This document shows, piece after piece, positions 7,062 to 14,362 of a stretch of DNA of 23,149 bases. Both the position numbers and the translations under genes were made by a program. The notes below the pieces were generated by a model that did not search any database, was not told where the DNA came from, and saw only the letters and a list, made by a program, of their open reading frames with translations. Position 1 is the stretch's first letter; every line of letters begins with the position of its first letter. Source of the stretch: an uncultured Allomuricauda sp. (GTDB lineage Bacteria; Bacteroidota; Bacteroidia; Flavobacteriales; Flavobacteriaceae); assembly GCA_937911965.1 (NCBI GenBank), contig CALDPL010000455.1, positions 1 through 23,149 on the forward strand, written 5' to 3'.

Positions 7062-7090
7062 AAAAGCTCCCGAAAATCGGAAGCTTTTTA
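7061..7090. terminator. Bidirectional terminator between micro-protein 2 and the PPIase gene
   Basis: AAAAAGCT and CCGA (7061-7073, with one mismatch) pair with TCGG and AGCTTTTT (7077-7089) around an AAA loop. A and T runs on the two sides allow termination from both strands. It sits between two converging genes. Confidence 0.8.
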
Positions 7091-7110
7091 TCGAAGGCTT
7101 GTTTATTGGG

Positions 7111-8043
7111 TTACTTTACACCCATCAATTCCACATCAAAGATCAGGGTGACATCAGGGGGAATGACCCCTCCGGCACCCGCACTTCCATAGGCCAAATG
7201 TGAGGGAATCACAAATCGGGCCTTGTCCCCTACCTGTAACAGGGCTATCCCTTCTTCCCATCCTTTGATCACCTGGCCAATCCCCAAGGTAAATTCGATC
7301 GGTTCCTTTCTTTTATAGGATGAATCAAACACTTGTCCGTTCGGCAAAGATCCCTCGTAGTGAACGGAGACCAATTTGTTGTTCTCGGCCTTGACCCCTT
7401 TTCCCCTTTGGATGAACTTATAACGAAGTCCGCTATCGGTACTGTCAAAACCAGCGGCCAATTTTTCCATTTCAGCTTCGGCCCGGGCCTTGGCCTGTGC
7501 AATCCGCCGCTCCCTGGCCCCTTCGAAGACCCTGAAGGCCTCAATGGCATTCCAATTCTTTGCCTCTTCCCCTACCCTGAGGATCTCGAGGCTCTCAATA
7601 AGGTCTCCCTGGGATATTCCGTCCACCACTTCCTGGCCCTGCTCCACAAAACCAAAGACCGTGTGCTTGTTGTCCAGCCATGGGGTGGCCCCATGGGTGA
7701 TGAAAAACTGGCTGCCGTTGGTCCCGGGACCTGCATTGGCCATGGACAGTACGCCCGGCCCCGAATGCCTGAGTTCCGGGTGGAACTCGTCGTCAAATTT
7801 ATATCCTGGATCTCCAGATCCGCTTCCCAGAGGGCAACCTCCCTGTATCATAAAATCGGCTATGACCCTGTGGAACTTCAGGCCATCGTAATAGGGCTTG
7901 CCTTGGGGCCTTGCCGTATTTTCCATGTTCCCTTCGGCCAGGGCAACGAAATTGCCCACCGTGCCCGGGGTCTTGTCATGGGTAAGCCTTACCAGTATTT
8001 CCCCCTTGGGGGTGTTGAATTTTGCGTAGATACCGTCTTGCAT
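7111..8043 (-). CDS. Two-domain peptidyl-prolyl isomerase, cyclophilin-FKBP fusion (CFBP)
   Basis: The 310-residue protein joins two unrelated prolyl isomerase folds. Residues 1-157 are a cyclophilin: FHRVIADFMIQGG (58-70), SMANAGPGTNGSQFFIT (100-116) and WLDNKHTVFG (122-131), including the catalytic Arg and the FxxMxQ set. Residues about 162-197 are a charged helical linker (GARERRIAQAKARAEAEMEKL). Residues 205-310 are an FKBP: VHYEGSLPNGQVFDSS, VIKGWEEGI, AYGSAGAGGVIPP and LIFDVEL. Active-site residues of both domains look intact. Cyclophilin-first fusions have been described in Flavobacterium and Treponema. No signal peptide is seen, so it is probably cytoplasmic. It has its own -7 box and ends at a shared terminator. 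Confidence 0.94.
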   Translation of the reverse strand: MQDGIYAKFNTPKGEILVRLTHDKTPGTVGNFVALAEGNMENTARPQGKPYYDGLKFHRVIADFMIQGGCPLGSGSGDPGYKFDDEFHPELRHSGPGVLSMANAGPGTNGSQFFITHGATPWLDNKHTVFGFVEQGQEVVDGISQGDLIESLEILRVGEEAKNWNAIEAFRVFEGARERRIAQAKARAEAEMEKLAAGFDSTDSGLRYKFIQRGKGVKAENNKLVSVHYEGSLPNGQVFDSSYKRKEPIEFTLGIGQVIKGWEEGIALLQVGDKARFVIPSHLAYGSAGAGGVIPPDVTLIFDVELMGVK

Positions 8044-8096
8044 ATTTTCAATTTAGTGTATTATACGTATTCCCTTTCCGGGAATTTAAGAGCTTG

Positions 8097-8104
8097 CAAA
8101 GATA
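8097..8104 (-). promoter_or_regulatory. Predicted -7 element of the CFBP promoter
   Basis: On the minus strand TATCTTTG matches TAnnTTTG fully, 53 bp before the ATG. A TTG lies 14 bp upstream of it, closer than normal. The leader contains a small TTCCC-N5-GGGAA repeat (8070-8084). Confidence 0.45.
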
Positions 8105-8314
8105 AGGGTTTTATAGGGCAAACCCCTGGCCCATGGGATATTTTGACCCATGGGGACCCTTTCGGGACAGCGATGGGAACCCACTATGTGGGGTCTGAGG
8201 GGATTTCCGGAAAATAATCCCAATCCGCTTTGAGGCCTGTCAAAACATCGTATTTTTATTTCGGGGGCAATGGCCAAAGCTTTGAAAGACCCTCCCTTAA
8301 AACCCGTAAAAACC

Positions 8315-8683
8315 ATGAAAAACCTCATCTCGATTATTGAAATCCCGGTCCTTGACTTTTCCGGGGCGGTGGACTATTATCAAACCGTCCTGGGGGTTGC
8401 CATTGAAGAAGTCCATAAGGAGGGTACCCAAATGGGTGTCTAGCCCAGTGATGGGGAAACCGTCAATGTGGTATTGGTAAAAGGAGGGGATTGCATACCC
8501 ACCACGGATGGGCCGCTGCTGTACCTGAATGCCTGTGACAGCGTACAGGCGATGTTCGAGAAGGTGGAACACAAGGGTGGGCAGGTCCTGCTTCCAAAAA
8601 CCAAAATCAATGAAGTTATGGGCTATTTTGCCCTATTCCTGGATCCCGAGGGCAATAAGTTGGGGCTTCATGCCACAAATTAG
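8315..8683 (+). pseudogene. VOC/glyoxalase-family protein interrupted by an in-frame TAG
   Basis: A 123-codon frame runs from ATG 8315 to TAG 8683, with a TAG at 8441-8443 (codon 43). Both sides read as one VOC-family domain. Before the stop are IIEIPVLDFSGAVDYYQTVL and GVAIEEVHKEGTQMGV. After it are PSDGETVNVVLVKGGDC, GPLLYLNACDSV, AMFEKVEHKGGQVLLPKTKI and the end YFALFLDPEGNKLGLHA. No frame change is needed, so a single base substitution explains the break. In relatives this position is usually an aromatic or hydrophobic residue. It may be a recent pseudogene, a sequencing error, or (less likely) a suppressed stop. VOC proteins are metal-dependent dioxygenase/glyoxalase-type enzymes; the substrate is unknown. 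Confidence 0.85.
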
Positions 8684-8846
8684 AGGGAGCCGCCCCAATG
8701 GAATTGCCCCGGAACTGGATTTTCAGTTTAAGGACGGCATGGAAGAGGAATCCACTTTTTTGTATATTTATCAAAAATGGACGCGCAATGCCTCGCGATA
8801 TCGGCACGGACCAAGAGAAAAGATCCATGAGCCCATCGATTTCGAA

Positions 8847-9236
8847 ATGAACCCGGAAATAGCACAATACAACGGCAAACAGGAACCCATCGGTCAAGAG
8901 ATCTGCAATTTGCTTGCCCAGATCATCGATCGGGAACTGCCCGATTCCCAAAGCAAGATCTGGCATGCCCATCCGGTATGGTTTTTGTCCGAAAACCCCA
9001 TTGTGGGATACAGCAAACAAAAAAATGGCTGGCGTTTGATGTTTTGGAGTGGCGCGGATTTCAAGGATGATACATTGAACGTATTGGGAAAGAAGTTCAA
9101 GGATGCCTCCATTTTCTATACCGAAGCCGGGCAGATCGAAACGGACCGGCTCAGGGAGTGGCTCAAGCAATCCCGTGAAATCCAATGGGATTATAAAAAC
9201 ATTATAAAGAGAAAGGGCATCTTGGAAAGGCTGTGA
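8847..9236 (+). CDS. DUF1801 domain protein
   Basis: The 129-residue product of ATG 8847 begins MNPEIAQYNGKQEPIGQEIC and contains KIWHAHPVWFLSENPIVGYSKQKNGWRLMFWSGADF, the pattern of DUF1801 (YdhG-like) proteins, which are small and of unknown function. The frame is open further upstream to about 8529, but the added residues overlap the VOC pseudogene and do not resemble the family, so the internal ATG is preferred. The stop TGA at 9234-9236 overlaps an ATG of the next gene (TGATG), which suggests coupled translation. Confidence 0.75.
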   Translation: MNPEIAQYNGKQEPIGQEICNLLAQIIDRELPDSQSKIWHAHPVWFLSENPIVGYSKQKNGWRLMFWSGADFKDDTLNVLGKKFKDASIFYTEAGQIETDRLREWLKQSREIQWDYKNIIKRKGILERL

Positions 9237-9631
9237 TGCTTTTTGACACCCTTTGGACACCCGATATGAAGACGACCCCTGAACACGACAAGCGAATTGC
9301 GGAAATGACCTTCTCTTCCGTATATCCCCATTATGTGACCAAGGTGGAGAAAAAGGGAAGGACCAAGGAGGAACTCCACCAAGTGATCGAATGGCTTTGC
9401 GGGTTCAATCGGGAGGAGCTCCAACAGATCATCGACGCAAAGGACAATTTCGAGACCTTTTTCGAAAAGGCCAGGCTAAACCCGAATGCCCACCTGATCA
9501 AAGGGGTGATCTGCGGCTATCGGATCGAGGAAATAGAGACCCCCTTGACCCAAAAGGTGCGTTATTTGGACAAATTGGTCGATGAACTGGCCAAGGGCAG
9601 AAAGATGGAAAAAATCCTGAGGGAGGGCTGA
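9236..9631 (+). CDS. DUF2200 domain protein
   Basis: The protein has HDKRIAEMTFSSVYPHYV, KVEKKGRTKEELHQVIEWL, NPNAHLIKGVICGYR and VRYLDKLVDELAKGRKMEKIL, a clear match to DUF2200, a small cytoplasmic family without known function. Two starts are possible. ATG 9236 overlaps the DUF1801 stop (TGATG) and gives 131 residues. ATG 9266 gives 121 residues starting MKTTPEHDKR, nearer to the usual family N-terminus. The earlier one is listed because of the coupling arrangement. The pair is probably one transcript. Confidence 0.85.
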   Translation: MLFDTLWTPDMKTTPEHDKRIAEMTFSSVYPHYVTKVEKKGRTKEELHQVIEWLCGFNREELQQIIDAKDNFETFFEKARLNPNAHLIKGVICGYRIEEIETPLTQKVRYLDKLVDELAKGRKMEKILREG

Positions 9632-9731
9632 TCTAGCTGGAATTCAGTTAAATTCGCCGCTGTACCTTACAATATTCTCCGGGAACTTGTTTTAATTTCT
9701 AAATTAGTGTTGCAATTCAAAGCTTGGTATC

Positions 9732-10016
9732 ATGGCTTCACTCAAGAGAGCATCGATCATCCTGGGCCTGGTGGGATTGATTTTGTCCATCCCCCTGATC
9801 TTTATGCAATTTTCCAAGGAAGTGGATTGGAACCTGGCCGATTTCTTGGTGGCAGGCCTCCTATTGGCAATAACAGGTTTTGCCGTTGATTTTGTGCTTC
9901 GCACCACCAAGGGCTCCCGACGGACGGTCTTGATCCTTATCGGGATCATTGTATTCCTTCTGGTCTGGGCGGAACTTGGTGTAGGGATTTTTGGATCGTC
10001 CTTTGCCGGCGATTGA
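9732..10016 (+). CDS. Small three-span membrane protein, conserved hypothetical
   Basis: The 94-residue protein has three hydrophobic segments: about 6-25 (ASIILGLVGLILSIPLIFMQ), 36-57 and 66-90. The first loop, KEVDWNLADFLVAGLLL, followed by VLRTT and basic residues, resembles unnamed small membrane proteins recalled from Flavobacteria and other groups. No function is known. A weak promoter may lie upstream: TTG 9687-9689 and TAGTGTTG 9705-9712, one mismatch and short spacing. The gene ends 15 bp from the converging M28 peptidase gene, with no terminator between. Confidence 0.75.
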   Translation: MASLKRASIILGLVGLILSIPLIFMQFSKEVDWNLADFLVAGLLLAITGFAVDFVLRTTKGSRRTVLILIGIIVFLLVWAELGVGIFGSSFAGD

Positions 10017-10031
10017 TTTTTCGACCCTTTT

Positions 10032-11420
10032 TTATCCCTTGGGCCCAAGGGTCCCGTATTTGTCGATCAGGTAGATCAGGCCTGTCATTGCGGCGGCCCC
10101 CAGTTCCAGTTCCCGTTTGTTCACATGTTCAAAGGTATCGTTCGCGGAGTGGTGGTGTTCGAAATAGCGTTGGGTGTCCGGCAGCAGCCCGGCGAGTACC
10201 GTATTGCCATTCTTGAGCGGGCCGATGTCCGCTCCCCCTTCCCCTTCCATGAAGAGGTGGATGAAATAGGGTTCGAACAGACTTTTCCAGGAACGTATCT
10301 GTTCTAGGTTTTCCTTGGAAGCATCAATGGTAAACCCTCTTGGGGTGAAGCCCCCGGAGTCGCTCTCCAGGGCAAAGACATGGTTTTCGTTTTGTTCCTT
10401 GGCCCATTGGGCATATCCTGTCCCCCCCCTGAGGCCGTTCTCCTCGTTCATGAAGAGTACCACCCTGAGGGTCCTCTTGGGCCGATATCCAAGTTCCTTG
10501 AGCAGACGGAGCACCTCCATGCTCTGTACGACCCCGGCCCCATCGTCATGGGAACCATCGCCCAGGTCCCAGGAATCCAGATGGGCCCCTACAAGAACTA
10601 TCTCATCGGGATGGGTACTTCCCTTGATTTCGCCTACGACATTGAAGGACTCCACATCCTCATACTGCCTGCAGTTCTGCCGGAAATGAAAATTGATGTC
10701 GGGATTCAGGGCAAGGGTGGTACTGAGGAGTTCCGCACCCTTGGTGCTTATTGCGGCCGCCGGAATCCTTTGTCCCAATGGAAGATCTCCGTAACTCATG
10801 GACCCGGTATGTGGAAAGTCGTCCAATCGAAGGTTCAGGGATCGGACGATCACCCCCACGGCCCCGTATCGGGCAGCTTCGGCCGCTCCCCTATACCGTT
10901 GATCCACCGCCTTGGAATACGATTCAAAGGCATTGACCTCACCGGGGTCCATGGGACGGTTGTAAAATACGATCTTTCCCTCGAGCTTTTCCCGGCCCAG
11001 GGCCTGCAGCTCCCCAAAGTCCCGTACTTCCACAATTTTGGCCTTGATGCCAAGTGCCGGGGTGGAAACGGATCCACCCAGGGCACAGATGTCCACATTG
11101 GTGGTCATTCCCGGTTTGGTTTCAATATAGGCGAACTCCGCTGTGCCCCGGACCCACTTGGGGACCATCACCGGTTGGAGCCACACCCGGTCCAATCCCA
11201 GGCTGCCCAATTGTTCCTTGGTGTATTCCACGGCCTGTTGGGCCTGTACGGAACCCGATAGCCTGCCCCCGATCTGATTGGAAAGATGGTTGAGCCAATC
11301 ATAGGCCTTCCCCTCGGTCAGTGCCCTGTCATATATGGCCTTGATCTGCTTTTGGTCCGCGCTCTGTGAAAATATTGGGGTGCCGACCCATAAAAAGGCC
11401 AGTAAGAACACTGTTCTCAT
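10032..11420 (-). CDS. Secreted M28 family zinc aminopeptidase/carboxypeptidase Q-like
   Basis: The 462-residue protein has a cleavable signal peptide (MRTVFLLAFLWVGTPIFSQS), then a propeptide-like helix, a PA-type insert (about 120-240, with VGVIVRSLNLRLDDFPHTG) and the M28 catalytic domain. Metal and catalytic residues are visible: GAHLDSWDLGDG (His280, Asp282), HDDGAG (Asp292), NEENGLRGG (Glu326, Glu327), ESDSGG (Asp354) and HHHSANDT (about 422-429). The order matches plasma glutamate carboxypeptidase-like enzymes, which trim dipeptides or peptide ends outside the cytoplasm. Its ATG overlaps the PPK2 stop by ATGA, so the two are translated together, though no functional link is obvious. 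Confidence 0.92.
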   Translation of the reverse strand: MRTVFLLAFLWVGTPIFSQSADQKQIKAIYDRALTEGKAYDWLNHLSNQIGGRLSGSVQAQQAVEYTKEQLGSLGLDRVWLQPVMVPKWVRGTAEFAYIETKPGMTTNVDICALGGSVSTPALGIKAKIVEVRDFGELQALGREKLEGKIVFYNRPMDPGEVNAFESYSKAVDQRYRGAAEAARYGAVGVIVRSLNLRLDDFPHTGSMSYGDLPLGQRIPAAAISTKGAELLSTTLALNPDINFHFRQNCRQYEDVESFNVVGEIKGSTHPDEIVLVGAHLDSWDLGDGSHDDGAGVVQSMEVLRLLKELGYRPKRTLRVVLFMNEENGLRGGTGYAQWAKEQNENHVFALESDSGGFTPRGFTIDASKENLEQIRSWKSLFEPYFIHLFMEGEGGADIGPLKNGNTVLAGLLPDTQRYFEHHHSANDTFEHVNKRELELGAAAMTGLIYLIDKYGTLGPKG

Positions 11421-12301
11421 TTGGTTTCGTTTTCCAATTCCTGTCTAAAGGTTTCCAATTTAGCCTTTATTTCCTCTGCTGGTTCCGGTTCCTCAATATC
11501 TTTGTATTTTTTTAACGCTTCCCATAGGATGGAGGCCACGATGAGCCTTGAGGCGTTTTTGTTGTCCGCCGGGACAATGTACCAGGGGGCGTGTTCCTTT
11601 GAAGTTTTTTCCAGGGCCTCTTCATAATATTTTAAATAGTCGTCCCATAGCTTGCGCTCCTTCATGTCCCCGGGGGAAAATTTCCAATTTTTGTCCTCTT
11701 CCTCGATCCGGTCCAACAAACGCTGTCGTTGTTCCCCTATGGAGAGATGAAGGTAGAATTTGAAGATCAGGGTCCCATTGTCCGAAATATGCCTCTCAAA
11801 GTCATTGATCTGTCGGTACCGCCGTTCCCAAAAGGATGAGTCCACATCCTCGACGGATTCGATTCCGGGCAGCTTTTCGTTGAGAAGGTACTCCGGATGT
11901 ACCCTGGTGACCAGCACATTTTCGTAATGGGTACGGTTGAATACTGAGAATTTGCCCCGCTCGGGCAGGGCGATATAATGACGCCAAAGATAATCGTGTC
12001 TCAGTTCACGGGCGGTGGGTACCTTGAAGCTGTGCACGACCACCCCACGGACATTGAACTCCTTGAAAACCTCCCGGATCAAACTGTCCTTTCCCGAGGT
12101 GTCCATACCCTGCAGGCAGACCAGGATGCCATACCTTCCGTGGGCGTACAGGGTATCCTGAAACTCGCTGAGTTTCTTGCGGACCTCCTTCAATTCCTTC
12201 TTTAGTTCTTTCTTTGATTTTCCAAAATCCTCGAGGGTGTCCCTTTGGGCAAGTCCAACGGCCCCATCGACCTTATAATCCACAGATTTGATATTTTCCA
12301 T
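11417..12301 (-). CDS. PPK2-family polyphosphate kinase (polyphosphate:nucleotide phosphotransferase)
   Basis: The 294-residue protein carries the PPK2 fold: Walker A-like GMDTSGKD at 65-72, KVPTARELRHDYLWRHY (93-109), and FNRTHYENVLVTRVHPE at 121-137, where classes I and II usually have DRSWY. The lid and helical part are RLLDRIEEEDKNWKFSPGDMKERKLWDDY, and APWYIVPADNKN follows. The Asn at the FNR motif is like class III enzymes, which can phosphorylate both AMP and ADP from polyphosphate. This class assignment is inference. The enzyme is cytoplasmic and makes nucleoside phosphates from stored polyphosphate. It is the first gene of a two-gene unit with the M28 peptidase. Confidence 0.92.
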   Translation of the reverse strand: MENIKSVDYKVDGAVGLAQRDTLEDFGKSKKELKKELKEVRKKLSEFQDTLYAHGRYGILVCLQGMDTSGKDSLIREVFKEFNVRGVVVHSFKVPTARELRHDYLWRHYIALPERGKFSVFNRTHYENVLVTRVHPEYLLNEKLPGIESVEDVDSSFWERRYRQINDFERHISDNGTLIFKFYLHLSIGEQRQRLLDRIEEEDKNWKFSPGDMKERKLWDDYLKYYEEALEKTSKEHAPWYIVPADNKNASRLIVASILWEALKKYKDIEEPEPAEEIKAKLETFRQELENETK

Positions 12302-12471
12302 AAAATGAATATACCCATTTTTTCCACTATTTCATCGACAAACAACTCAAAATCCCAAGCTTTGTGTCCTTTATGGCAAAAGTTCGGTTTTAATCGATAT
12401 TATACCCATAACAGTCGGACATCGACTATCTTAGTGGCGTTCAAGACGCACAGTCCCAAATCGAAAGCGTT

Positions 12472-13182
12472 ATGAAAAGCAGAAAAATCATCTTGTTGAT
12501 TGCCTTTATATTGGGCATTATCGGTCTGTGGATGATGGTATCATTGGCTCCTCCAAATGCCTGTGAATACGCCAGTACAAACCTCGAATACATCAAAAGT
12601 AAAATCCAGGAGGCCGTGAAGGCCAAGGAGCTGAAAATGGTTCGATACAATGCTTATAAGGCTTTGAACGGTATTGAAAAGACAAGGATAAACTTTGAAG
12701 ATTGCGGATGCACGGCCACCATGGACCGTATGGAACAAGTCCTCTCCCAACTCAAGATGGCCACCAAGTCGAATTCCTTGGAAGAAACAAAAAACATCCT
12801 CGGGCAGGCCATGGAAAACACCATAGTCGGCATGGAGGAACTCCGGGCTTTCAACGGGGAGCATTCAAGTCCCTATGGGGCGGATTTGCTGTACCTGAAC
12901 ACCAAGGAAATGCCCGATGGCCAAAACTGGCTGTTCCGGATCCCGGACGGAAAACTCAAGGAACTGGTGGAGGACAGCCTTATGGAATTTGAAAATTCCC
13001 TTGCAAAGGTGATCGCTGAAGTGGACTGCACGGAAGCCCGTCGCTTCATTTCCAAAATATATGAGGATTCCCGAACGATCTTGCTCAATACCGAGCTATC
13101 GGATTACAAGAAGCAATACCACAACCGGGTAAAGACCCTGACCCTGGCCGCCCTTCACGACCTCGGTGGCTGTACGGGCTAG
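12472..13182 (+). CDS. Membrane-anchored, cysteine-containing hypothetical protein
   Basis: The 236-residue protein has one N-terminal span (about 6-26, IILLIAFILGIIGLWMMVSL) and then a mostly helical domain that should face the periplasm. It has five cysteines: Cys31 soon after the span, the DCGC pair (78 and 80), Cys186 and Cys234 two residues from the end, which could form disulfides. No family is recognised with confidence, although similar proteins are recalled as unnamed in Flavobacteriaceae. It is divergent from PPK2, with a weak promoter (TATCTTAG at 12427-12434, one mismatch). The 3' end is 7 bp from the converging NtrC-type gene. Confidence 0.75.
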   Translation: MKSRKIILLIAFILGIIGLWMMVSLAPPNACEYASTNLEYIKSKIQEAVKAKELKMVRYNAYKALNGIEKTRINFEDCGCTATMDRMEQVLSQLKMATKSNSLEETKNILGQAMENTIVGMEELRAFNGEHSSPYGADLLYLNTKEMPDGQNWLFRIPDGKLKELVEDSLMEFENSLAKVIAEVDCTEARRFISKIYEDSRTILLNTELSDYKKQYHNRVKTLTLAALHDLGGCTG

Positions 13183-13189
13183 GGACGGC

Positions 13190-14353
13190 TCATTTGCTGG
13201 CGAAGAGTTTCACATCCTCCTCGGAGACCTCCTTGCCGCCCAATATGATCAAACGTTCCACCACATTGCGGAGCTCCCGTACGTTCCCGGTCCAATCGTA
13301 GCCCTGCAACAGTTCAATGGCCTTTTTGGAAAAGGCCTTGGGTGCGGAACCCTGTTCTGTGGAAATCCGCTTGGAAAAATGTTCGATCAACAAGGGAATG
13401 TCCCCCCTTCTCTCGTTCAGAGAGGGCACCTGGATCAGGATTACGGCCAGTCTGTGGTACAGGTCTTCCCTGAAACGGCCTTCCTCGATTTCCTTTTTTA
13501 AATTTTTGTTGGTGGCTGCCAGCACCCTTACGTCAACCTTGATGTCCTTGTCCGACCCCACTCGGGATATCTTGTTTTCTTGAAGGGCCCGAAGCACCTT
13601 TGCCTGGGCCGAAAGGCTCATATCCCCGATCTCATCCAAAAAAATGGTACCCTTGTTGGCGGTTTCAAATTTTCCGGCCCGATCCTTGACCGCGGAGGTA
13701 AAGGCACCCTTTACATGGCCAAAAAGTTCACTTTCTATCAATTCCGAAGGAATGGCCGCACAGTTGACCTCCACGAAAGGGGCCGAAGCGCGCTGGCTTT
13801 TCTCGTGCAACCAATGGGCCACCAATTCCTTTCCCGTTCCGTTGGACCCTGTTATCAGCACCCTGGCATCGGTGGGGGCCACCTTTTCGATCATATCCTT
13901 GATCATGCCGATTTCGGGGCTTTCCCCGATCATTTCATAGTTTTTGGAGACCTTCTTTTTAAGGTTCTTGTTCTCCACGATCAATACTTTCCGGTCCAAG
14001 GCATTGCGGACCGTGGTAAGGAGGCGGTTCAGGTCCGGGGGCTTGGATATATAGTCGAATGCCCCTTTTCTCATGGTGTTCACCGCAGTGTCCAGATCCC
14101 CGTGCCCGGAAATCATGATAAAAGGAATTTCGGGCTTGATCTTTCCCGCGGCCTCCAAAACCTCCACCCCGTCCATCTTAGGCATTTTTATATCGCAAAG
14201 GACCAGATCAAAGTCCTCTTTTTTGATCAGCTCGATTCCCGAGAGACCGTCCTCTGCCTCTTGTACACGATAATCTTCGTTCTCTTCGGCCAAGATCTTG
14301 ACCAATACCCTTCTGATTGCGGCCTCATCCTCGATGACCAATATCTTTGACAT
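13190..14353 (-). CDS. NtrC-type response regulator with sigma-54 AAA+ domain, no DNA-binding domain
   Basis: The 387-residue protein has a receiver domain (1-120) with phospho-acceptor Asp54 (LCDIKMP) and Lys104 (SKPP), then a sigma-54-type AAA+ domain (about 139-370). Walker A is GSNGTGKE (169-176), the sigma-54 contact loop is GAFTSA (216-221) where the consensus is GAFTGA, Walker B is TIFLDE (236-241), and the end is WTGNVRELRNVVERL. The protein stops 17 residues later, so the Fis-type HTH of full NtrC proteins (about 60-80 more residues) is absent, as in Helicobacter FlgR and Chlamydia CtcC. It lies 9 bp after the DUF6268 gene, probably on the same transcript. No histidine kinase is in the window. 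Confidence 0.92.
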   Translation of the reverse strand: MSKILVIEDEAAIRRVLVKILAEENEDYRVQEAEDGLSGIELIKKEDFDLVLCDIKMPKMDGVEVLEAAGKIKPEIPFIMISGHGDLDTAVNTMRKGAFDYISKPPDLNRLLTTVRNALDRKVLIVENKNLKKKVSKNYEMIGESPEIGMIKDMIEKVAPTDARVLITGSNGTGKELVAHWLHEKSQRASAPFVEVNCAAIPSELIESELFGHVKGAFTSAVKDRAGKFETANKGTIFLDEIGDMSLSAQAKVLRALQENKISRVGSDKDIKVDVRVLAATNKNLKKEIEEGRFREDLYHRLAVILIQVPSLNERRGDIPLLIEHFSKRISTEQGSAPKAFSKKAIELLQGYDWTGNVRELRNVVERLIILGGKEVSEEDVKLFASK

Positions 14354-14362
14354 AATTCCTAT

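Noticed and set aside
8529..8846. N-terminal extension of the DUF1801 frame back to 8529
   Set aside because: It overlaps the VOC pseudogene in another frame and the added residues do not resemble the family.
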